Shown here in pieces: positions 33,245 through 43,600 of a stretch of DNA of 64,000 nt. The stretch is from assembly GCA_009746045.1 (NCBI GenBank), contig RPFO01000436.1, positions 394,501-458,500 of the forward strand. Direction: 5' to 3'. The stretch comes from Mesostigma viride. Taxonomy: Eukaryota > Streptophyta > Mesostigmatophyceae > Mesostigmatales > Mesostigmataceae. Under the pieces are notes generated by a model. That model did not search any database, was not told the origin of the DNA, and saw only the letters and a list, made by a program, of their open reading frames with translations. The position numbers and the translations under genes were made by a program. Within the stretch, counting starts at the first letter, position 1; every line of letters begins with the position of its first letter.

Positions 33245-35440
33245 CCACCACGTTTAAGATTGGGGTCCGTCTGGGGGCTCCGATCTTAAACCTAAAATCA
33301 AATCCAGGGCTGATGATCTTAAAGGTGAGAACTGTAGGTGATCTTAAGGGGACTCGGCGCGGCGAATATTTTCCGCGCCAAAAAAATTCCGCGGTACCCT
33401 CCGTACCGTGAAAAGTGGGTGCACGGTGCGCGCACCCCTTGCGGAAGTGGCCATGGTGACTGCTTTTAGACGAAACGTGACAAATCTGGCTCGCGGAAAG
33501 CAGAAAAAATGCTCGATTCTTGGAGAAAATCAGTTACTGATTCTAATTTATGGTGGGATAGTTGCGATCTATAATGTCGTGGGCTCTTTTTCTTTACCAT
33601 CGGCAGGGGGGGTCCGGCCTGAATTTCTGTCGGGATGAATAAAGTATAATGGATGCCTGCAGGTGTGATTGTCGATTGTTGCCAGTTTTGATGGTCCTAA
33701 TGGAAGCTAGTTTAATGATGTTTCTAAAGCCGTAAAAATTCCCGCTGCTATCTTTACCTTTCCCGTCATTTTGCGGTAAGATAACATTAGGCCTGCGCGA
33801 TGCGCGCCCGACCTCTCCATGAAAGGGTGGCCTTTCTTGTGCGCCTGGGCACGAATAAATGCCCGTTATGGTACGTTCTTGTATTAAACGTCCTAAGATA
33901 GCGCTTTCCTGCTTTCTTAGCTCGTTGAGCGTAAGCTTTTTGCCTTCTTTCCGGCCAGATGCAGCCATGAACTTGCGGGTCCTGGCGCTGCATCGCTAGA
34001 TTCCCGGATGTTTTTTAGCAAGTTCGTCTGTGACGTGGCTGGCTTGCTGCAGCGCGTGGCCCACAACCTGTCGGGAAGGTGTAATGCTTTTATTTCCATG
34101 CTTCTCTGAAATTTCTTTTGCTTTATAGACAGTTGTGTTCGAGGAAATTCACGCGGTCTTCCTAAGCAGCGGCATCATTTTCCCCAGACACTGACGAGCT
34201 GGCACCTGTCTCCTAAAGAAAGTGGCTCGTGCTTGTTAGAAAGGAGGCAGTGTGCATTTTGCGGGACACAATGCTTTGGTGGCACATGCGTCAGGTAGGT
34301 TGTTCCAATGGTCTCTTCACCTTTCCCACTGAGTAAATGATAGCCTTTGTCATGCTAACCAGAGCAGCTAGCCACAGGTTGGCTGGATAAAAAGTCAGCT
34401 TATTTTCTCTTTATATACTGCGTGTGTGGTCCTCCACATGTCCGGCTTGTTGGGCATTTTGGAACAGGGTTTTTAATGTGTTGTTGGGTGGAACAACTTG
34501 GTTGTTGGCACAAAATCACACATTATTAGCCTTAGATAGGCATGACATATGCTGCTCAGGCGTGTCGTCCTACCAGCCTTGTTGTTAAGGGTAGACTCAC
34601 AAGGCTGGCTGTGCCGATGGAGGGGTGGGGCGTATGACGCTCCGGACATCCTCCTCACACTCCGTGATCAAAGTGGGCATGTTTTTGGGTGTCTAGGGTA
34701 GCAAAACAGATGTCATTTTGGCTCAGCACTAGCTCAATTCTCTTTTAGCGTCTACCCAGGTGGCATCACAGGAAAATCAATAACTTGAGCTACGCTTGTC
34801 AGAATGAGCTCAAACTTTGTGGTTGTGTTTCCCCCCACTCAGTGGAATATCGCATGTATGGATGACCCAATCTGATGTGTTAATGATTTGATTTTTTTTT
34901 TTTTTTTGCTCAAAAAAGTACCCATTTTGCGGGAAAATTAATAACTCAAACAAATGTGACCATTTTGGCCATGTAAATAGCCCAGCTTTTAAAAAAGTGG
35001 GGGAACTTTGCAGGTATGTATGGGCAGGTCATTTAGACAAGTGGTTTGTCTTGGGCAAAATATCTCATAAATAGCGTCTTTTTCTATTTTTAGCTCGCCA
35101 CCGGTGCGTGGTTGGGGGTAGTACCCCCAACAAGTGGTGGTATGAATGTCCAAACATCATATTTATGGTACCCAATCATCATTAGATGGTTCCCATGTGC
35201 ATTGGAACTGATACTCACTAAAGTCTGTTTTTCAGGCTTTTGGACGTGCGAGTCCCCTTAACCTGATGCGGTACATAGGATGCGGTGCATAGTACTATAT
35301 GGCAGACCACTGACCAGCGATTTGTACCTATAAGATCTTTTGCCCAAAACCAGCCCTGCGATCTTAAACCTGAAATTCCGAAATCCAGGGTCTCAAGATT
35401 ATTAACCTGGGAATCTGAAACTTGGGGGGGGGGGGTGTAC
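33245..35440. mobile_element. MITE-like element, copy 2, split by a transposon
   Basis: 33245-33347 and 35258-35440 together align to 19445-19725 (for example GATCTTAAACCTAAAATCAA and GCCCAAAACCAGCCCTGCGA). The 1.9-kb element at 33348-35257 separates the halves at a TTAA. Confidence 0.7.
33348..35257 (-). mobile_element. TTAA-flanked DNA transposon, copy 1 (1910 bp)
   Basis: Bounded by TTAA at 33344-33347 and 35258-35261. The inverted ends are GGGGACTCG / CGAGTCCCC. The paralogous empty site at 19.6 kb has a single TTAA, so the target duplication is TTAA, as for piggyBac-type and a few other superfamilies. On the minus strand it has short frames (33594-33968 MAASGRKEGKKLTL; neighbouring frames with SYPLFVPRRTRK-like text) but no DDD/DDE transposase is recognisable, so it is probably non-autonomous or decayed. 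A related, inverted copy lies at 58486-60383. Confidence 0.75.
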
Positions 35441-37650
35441 AGTAGGCTGCTCCCGGCAACCCCCGTGGAGCCTGGAGAGTAGGTTTACATAGCGGCCTGA
35501 ATCCTTCTCATCGTTATTCCTATTCTACTATATCTGGTTGTCTCTTTGATATCCTTATTCCTTGAACTTTGGCCTGTGGTCCGTTTGTTTTCCGTAGTTT
35601 GCTTGTTTTGTATTGGTTGTTTATGTGTAGTATTTGGACGGACGACCCGAGCCTATAGCTTAGCGGGTTTATCACGGCCGTTGGATCCATCATCGGACGC
35701 TCCAGATTGCCGGAGGCTAACGTTTTAACTTTATGCATTTCGCCTTCGTATATCGAAAGTTGTGGTTAGGAATTACGATTCCCTGTACTGTACACTGTAC
35801 TGTACAGTAGTGTACAGTAGGATGCAGAGATTAGGCTGGGAGTCTGGGACTACACTGTTGTTGTGGTGGTGGTGGTGGTGTCCCACGCCGCCCATGGGCA
35901 GCAGAGAATCTATACTGCCTGTAGTGGCCGAGGGGGACTACACTGTACATACTACTGTAGGATTCTTTCAGATCGTGAGCGGTACTGTACTGTAGATTGG
36001 TCGGACCCCAATCTTAAACGTTGAGTTGAGTTGAGTTGAGTTGAGCAAGAGTTTATTCCCGCGCCGGTGGTCAGACAGGGTTATTGATAGTAGTAGTGGT
36101 TCACATCAGCTGCTATCTACAGTGCTGTAAGCGGAACCACAGACATAGTAGTAGGTAGTGGATCCATAGGCTGGTCCGAGCTTATGCCAGAAGGTCGGAC
36201 CAGCTATGGGGGACCTATGTAGTCATGGGGAATCTTAAACGTGGGGGCCTGGGGGGGTGGGGGAGTATAGAATCTCTATTCTCTGCCCATGTGCGGCGTT
36301 GAGAGTTGAGAATATTCCCGCGCCGGTTGCCCGACAGGGTTACAGTCTTTTATTATTTTCCATGTGCGGCGTGGGAATCAACAACAACAACAACAACAAC
36401 AACAATGCAATCTCAAATCTGTAGTTAAGATACTTTCATACTGATCGAACATTTATGAAATTGCCCGTATCTAATAAAGGGGGATTACCAGTTACGACAT
36501 CAGATTTCATTCGATTTGTCAAGCGTGAATGTTAGTATCGCTTTGTCAGCGTCATTTGGCGAGTCGTGATTCTGATTCGCGGTATTGCTGAAACCAGGTG
36601 CTGAAACCAGGATTTTGCTGAAACCCGCTGACACTTTCAAACCATTCCGCCCCAAACAATTTCACGTGGCCGGTGGCCGGCGACGAGCTGGCCGAAGCAT
36701 GTACACACCGTACTACCTGGTACATGTACACGCGAGTCGCGGGGGTGCGGGCTGCTGCCGGCCCGGCCCTGGGACCTGAGGACTGAGGAACGAGGGAATG
36801 AGAATGGATACTGTATGAGGGTTGAACACTCAAAGAGTGCCGGACACATCGTCCAGCCGGATCCGTGCGGATCCGCGGCAATCCGGCGGATCCGGCGGCA
36901 AACGAAGCGCTTGGGTCCAGTTTCATGCTTTCAGAGTTTCCAGTGGCCTTAACCAAAGAACAAATCACAAATCACGAAATGGACGGTTTCTCCGGGAAAT
37001 TTGGCGCGGCCAGCGCAGCTAGGATCTTCACGGTGGATCCATGAATTGCTATTGCCACATAATTATACCGCTGATAACCTATGATAACCCCCCCCGGCCC
37101 CCCGGCTGATAACAAAAGTACATGTGTACTTGGCAGTTCCTAAACCCGGCAGTGACACGAAGCGCTTGCCACCGCGCATGCATTTTGCGGGCGAAGCTAA
37201 ATAGATTTGGCATCGTAGCCACTACGTTAGAAACGCCCTGCAAGTGGCTTTTAGCGAAAGACAGTTGGCATCATGGGAATTTCCCGGTAAGGCGTCACCA
37301 ATAAACAGGGTGGGCACGCGGCGTGCTTTCCACCTGCCGGCTTTGCTTTCGAGAATGGCATAGCTGCAAGAGTAGGTTGTAGTTCTTAGGCGGTTTGTGT
37401 TGCCTGCATCCGTGGCAAAGTCAGTGTAATTTGACGTTAACTATCCTTTTCCATATCTCATCATATTTTCCATCGATATCTTACCATATTTTCCTCATCC
37501 ATATTTTACCATCAAAGCGCTTTTCTTACCCAATAGTATATAGGAAATGTTTATGGATGCTTAGTAGGCCGCGGGGGACGCAATTATGTGTATAGTCGGC
37601 TAGAAGGAAGTGTGCCACAGGTGTCGCACTTGCTAGCAGCTCCAAATCAG
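35441..37650. other. Intergenic region with dispersed repeat scraps
   Basis: 35760-36060 and 36270-36410 hold the CATGTGCGGCGTGGGA/(CAA)n family in both orientations, (TTGAG)n at 36025-36048, and GGTCGGACCCCAATCTTAAA scraps of the MITE-like family. 36420-37650 is mostly unique and would contain the F-box promoter. No gene seen. Confidence 0.45.
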
Positions 37651-40600
37651 ATGGATCAGCTTCCAGTAGATGTATTGGCCCACCTGTTGGGCCAAATGCC
37701 TGTGGATGACCTGGCAAGGCTGGCTGCTACGTGCAAGAGCATGCGAAGGAGCGTCAACGACGACTGCCTTTGGCGTCGGAAATGCAGCGACAGGTGAAGT
37801 GCTATTGTGTGATGCGCGCCTCCTCGCTGGTTCTCTTTGGTCGTGGAACGCCCGCTAATTTTATCTGCAAGTTTAACTTGCCACGTGTGAGGCGTGACTG
37901 GCGTCATGCAGGTGGGGAAATACGAGTATCGACCTTGGCGCGTGGCGAGCGCGGGTGAATTCCTGGAAAGCCGTTTACCGAGTGCTCGAGTATACCGGTC
38001 GCCTGATCGGTGTCTGGGCCAAATCGTCCGAAGACCCAAAAGGAAACCTGTTGCTGATCACCAGGGTATGTTGTTCGCCGCCGCGTGCTTCGAGCCTGCC
38101 CCTACCCTTTCTGCACTTAGTCCCTTCCCTGTTTTCTTGCCCCACTCATGTCCATATTCCAATGCGCTCGCTTCCAATGCGCTCATCTGGTGCTCGTCAG
38201 TAACGCAATTGTCTCCACTGTGGTCTCCACTCGTAGACAGGGCACGCCACGCCAGTTAGGGCCATGGAACGGATGCTTGATAGCACAGGCAGGGCACGCC
38301 ATGCCAGTTCGGGCCATGGAACGGATGCTTGATGATGGGAAGTAGACTCGCTAGCGTTTGACTTTTCAATTACGTGCTTGCAGCTTTTGAACTGGTAGCT
38401 CAACGTGTCCAAGAGAGAGTGGCTGGATTCCTATACTCTAGGCTTGCAAATGCGATCGGCAACCCCTCGCATCTGGCTGGTTCCAAATCTCTAGGGATCA
38501 CTATGATTTACTAAGATCACTGTGAGTTTGTTTGAAAGCTAACTGGTACAGTTTTGAGAGCTTTCTGCCTCTTTTCAGAATCAAGTTAAACTAAATCGGA
38601 ATCAAATTTTTTTGGTAGTGTAAAGTACCCAGAGGTGTCTGTTGCTAAAGACATGGTGCGGTGTAGGCCGTCGCGAGCATGCGTCCTTTGCTAGTGTGCT
38701 ATACTATGGTCCTATGCTAGTCCGCTGTGTTAGCATTACTTGTGGGTTATGTTGCTGATGCTTTGACAGTGTGCTTGTACGCCAGTGTGCTAAGTCGCCA
38801 TACCAGTATGGACGTTCGCGTCGGAACTAGGGGCTGAGATGTTAGTGTGTGCATTACAAAACAACCGATAGGTGGTGTTTGGGCTTACAGACCCTCTAGA
38901 GGACTGAGTTCTACTGGCTGTTGCCCCCTGCATTTGTTTGCCTACTGCGGTTGGCTACGGGTTGGTGCCTCCTGCATTTTTCATTTGCACTGGCTACTGG
39001 CTGTTCCCTCTTATGTTGGTTTCTGGCGTTGGCTACTGGCTGTTGCTCTTTGCATCTGCTCTGATTACTGGCGTTGGCTACTGGCTGTTGCTCTTTGCAT
39101 CTGCTCTGATTACTGGCGTTGGCTACTGGCTGTTGCTCTTTGCATCTGCTCTGATTACTGGCGTTGGCTACTGCTGGCTAAAGCAGGGCCCGGATGCCAG
39201 TATCCGAGGGGTGAGGATCCTTCCCTCTGCCATCGGTGAGTAGCGCTTATCAGGTGGCATGTGAGGACAGCTGGAATCCATCATCGGACTCTGTTTGCTG
39301 GACTCTAATTATCATTATAATTATTATCATTATAACTTTATTGACTTGATTACTGTTTGTTGGACACGAATTAAAATTTTATGGACTTGATTACTGTTTG
39401 TTGGACACGAATTAAAACTTTATGGACTTGATTACTGTTTGTTGGACTCTAACTTTATGGACTCAATTACTTTTTGTTGGACTCTATTGAAAACTCTATG
39501 GAATTGATTACCGTTTGTTGGACTCCAATTAAAACTTTGTGGTCTTGATTACCGTTTGCTGGACTCAAATTAAAACTGTGGACTTTATTACTGTTTGCTG
39601 GGCTCTAAGAAATACTTAATGGGCTTGATGATAAACTTGCCTGACTGTGATTTTGCGCTAGTGGGTGAGTCCAACTGTCCGTTTGAAGACCCGATCTACC
39701 TCTATTGACCTCTGTTTGGAGCTATCCAACAGCTGTCCGCTGGAGGCTCACATTCAACTTTGTCAGAAAGTAGTGAAAGCTGTCTGAGGGTTATCGTCCT
39801 GCGAATCCATTTGTGGGCACAAGGGGGCCGTTGCACGGTTGAGACCCCCCCCTCTGCCCGCCCATCCGGGGGGATGCTAGCGTCACCAGCATGTACCGAT
39901 TGATGATGTCAGCGGCAGTTACCAGCATGATGTCAGCAGTTACCAGTTATTTGTTCTGCAATAGCACCCGTCTAAGGTAAACCCTAAACTCTGAAACAGC
40001 CGTTCCACCCTGCAGAAGCCGTGTGAATGCCCCTGTTCTTTGAGATAGGTTCCCCCGTCGCCTCGCGAGGGAGCTATCCTGGCCCCATTCGTGCCTTCCT
40101 CCACTTTCTCGCAAGTGGGAAAGGTGCTCACAGCACGAGAACATAAATCAAGTCTTTTATTCTGTGAAATTTTTTTGACACGTTCATTGGTATGACCTCT
40201 TCTAAGCGTAGTGCCTCCCGCCTGCACACCCCGCCTGAAGCTCACATTTCCACGAGCACAGATTAACTTGTTTTTTAGTTTCCGCTTCTGATAATCGTTC
40301 ATGTCACCATCGTTCGGCTTCTGATAATCGTTCTTGTCACCATCGTTCGGCTTCTGATAATCGTTCATGTCACCATCGTTGGGCTTCTAATAATCGTTCA
40401 TGTCACCATCGTTCGGCTTCTAATAATCGTTCATGTCACCATCGTTCGGCTCCTAATAATCGTTCATGTCACCATCGTTCGGCTTCTAATAATCGTTCAT
40501 GTCACCATTGTTGGGCTTCTGATAATCGTTCATGTCACCATCGTTCGGCTTCTAACAATCGTTCATGTCACCATCGTTCGGCTTCTAATAATCGTTCATG

Positions 40601-43600
40601 GTACGATCGTTCATCTTCTAATATGGCGACTTTCTTTTTGCGACCTTTTTTTCTTCCGTGTTGCTGCTGTTGCAGGCAGCGACTTCAAGCTTCTCCCCGC
40701 GCTGGACTTCCGCGTCCAGCCAAGTGGCGCCGTCGATGTCCGGCTCGGCGTCCCGTCAGCGATGCGTCAGCGCGAGCTCTTCTTCCGAGTGACCCTCGTC
40801 GGCTCCTACAATTACAGCCACGGCCCCGGTAGCAGCACCTCCCGCCGGTCCGGGGATGCTAGCAGCAACACCTCTGGTGCCCGAGCTGGCCGGAATGCGA
40901 GCCTCAGCCCCCACCAGCCAGGGGAACCTGAGCGCGCTATAATTAGCACCGCTGCCTCCAGGCAGGCCAATGCCAGCGAGAATCCCGGTGGCGCTGTCGT
41001 CGGCTCGCCCAGGGCTGCTGCGGACGCCAGGGTCCTTGGGAGTGGAGACCCGGGGAGGGATGGCGGGGGTGCCGGGGATGGGGCGGCAGGGGCTCGCCCG
41101 GGTGGCAGCTCGTTGTTGGATGACAGGTGGCACGCGGGGCCCGGTGACGCGCCCTGGGACACCTGGATGCTACTCTCTCCCAAGGAGGTGGATTTCATCG
41201 GCAAGCACGTGCCAGGTGCCCGCTTGGGGGGGTCGCGTGTCAGTAGTAATATCTGTCGGGCGGCGTTGGACTATGCAATGAGGCGGCTGAGGTTCAGGAC
41301 GGGGGGGGCAGGGGCGGGCCAGGGGGGCGAGGATGATGGCGAGGTCGGGCTGCGGGGCGGGGCCAGTGGGAGGGGGGGTGGGGGTGGGGATGGGGGTGGG
41401 GAGGGCCGGGCTGGTCGGCGGACTTGGAGCAGGGATGGCGGTGGCGGTGGCAGCGGTGTCACGGGTGGTGGCGGCGGTGGTGGCAGCGGGAGTGACCGGG
41501 GTGAGGATGAGGGGGATGTTGGGGTCAGGGATGGGGGCAGGTTGTCACGTGGATGGGGGGGGGGGGGGCGGGGGGCAGCAGCAGCAGGCAGGTGGGTGAC
41601 CGTGTTGGTAACCCTCGGGGCAATGACCATGGGGAGGGTAATCGGGAGGGTAACCAGGACGGTAGCCGGGAGAGTAATCGGAACTATGGCCGCAGTACCA
41701 GCGGCCACAGTGGCGCTGGCGGCCGGGAGACGCGCCTGGACTGCAGTGACCATAGTGGCCATAGTGACCTAGACCTGGGGAGCCGCGATAGCGACCATGA
41801 TACCGACCATGGCAACCATGGCAACGACCGTGCCAATGACAACGATGGCCACGGCCGCAGCATTGGCAACTGGGATAGCCACCTTTGCAACCGCCGTCTT
41901 GACGACAGTGGGAACAGGGGCGCCGTGGCGGACGCCAGCTGTCAAGATGACGGTCCGGGGGGTAGAGATGGCAGGGCAGAGATTGTGGCAGAGGGCAGAG
42001 GGGCGAGTGTGGAGGGGGCTGGAGGGGGCGATGCCTTGAAGGGTAGAACAGAGAGCACCGATCTCTTGGTTCTGCCGTATCGACCGCCGCAGGTAGGCAC
42101 GGGCGACATGGCGGCCAGGCCCCCCTCGAGGGACCCGACGGAGGCCCCCAGGTCCCCCGATTGCGCGATGGATGTGGCGGACGGTGGCCGCGAGCGGGGA
42201 GTGGTGAGCCCGTCAGCTGGCGGCACAGCAGAGCGCGCCAGCGATGTGTCCCTCGGTGGGAGGGAAGCCTGTGCCGGTGCGGCCACGTGGGGATGTCAAA
42301 CTGCCCCAGGCGAAGGAGTACCGGGTGCAAGTAGAAGCATGGTTGGTCCGTCTGGGGATGTGGCCCCCCGTCAGGTGGCGGATAGTAGGAGCGGAAAGGG
42401 GAGAAGCGGTGGTGGACCCGCTGCAAACCTTTCGGCGGGGAATGGGGCTGGGAGTGGCGCCGCCGCAGGAAAGCAAGCCGGGAGCGAGGATTCAACCACG
42501 GGGGATGTGCCCGCCGAGACCAAAGGCGGGGGGGATGCTCCTCCTGGGGACCGAGGCGGTAAGAGTGGTGGCTCTGCAGCCAGCGGGCGAGGGAAGGACG
42601 TCATGGAGGTGGAGCGTGGGGTAGGCGCGGTGGCTGGCACGACTAGGACTCGGACGGGGGAACCCCTTGGATCGCCGGACGCCACGGCGGCGGCTCGCGC
42701 TGCCGGGTCGCCCGCCCTGGCTACGGCTTCACAAGCCAACCCCAGCGGGGGTGGCGCCTCCGCCAGTGACACGGCGCGCAGCTCGGGATGCCATGCCAAT
42801 GGTGGCAACGCTGTTGATGCTAATAATAGCATCGGTAGCGTTGGTAACGCCGCGGCCTCGCTCAGAGCCTCCTCTCCACACGGCAACAGCAATGCCGCAA
42901 CTATTAATAACACCTCTGCCCTGCCTGGCGCCTCCTGTCCTCGCGGCAACACTGCCATTACTATCGCTACTAATAATAATGATAATAGCCCACCTTCTTC
43001 CTCGCCGGTTGCAACGTCTCCTCATGAGAACAACGATACTGCTATTGATAATAATCATAATCATAATAACCTGCCATCCTCGCCGGGCGCGACGTCCCCT
43101 TCTGCGGGAGGTTGCTCGACTTTATCAACATCGTCACTGTGCCAGATGACGCCCGTGGCCACCGCGGCACGGGTCCGGTTGGACGGTCCCTGGACTTGTG
43201 CCGGGGTGCCCTCGCTGGCGGGGCTGTGGAAGGGCATGTATGGTCTGCATGGTCTCGAGATGGTCCATGTCGCGTACTCGGGCGGGCGCATCAAGGCCAC
43301 CAAGCTGATTGGTACGTTATAATGTTAATCGTTTGTGGTTGCACACAATGCCGCCCCTGTTGTGTGTCTTTACTGGTGTAATGAGACACATGAAGACTTC
43401 CAATCAAGGCTGATTGGTACATGGGTGATGGGCTGGTGTTTCTGTTTATAGAAAGGGTACTGTTTGTATTTGCTGCCTCTTCGGGCGGACGCATCAAAGC
43501 CACCAGGCTGGTCGGTGCGTGATCGTGAAATAGTCTACGGTTGCTTTGTGCTTATCGAGCAATGGCGCGGTATGATGACCGTGCTTGTGTGATGAAAGAG

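Noticed and set aside
41271..41762. Pro/Thr-rich minus-strand ORF
   Set aside because: Antisense of the Gly/Ser-rich F-box exon 4.
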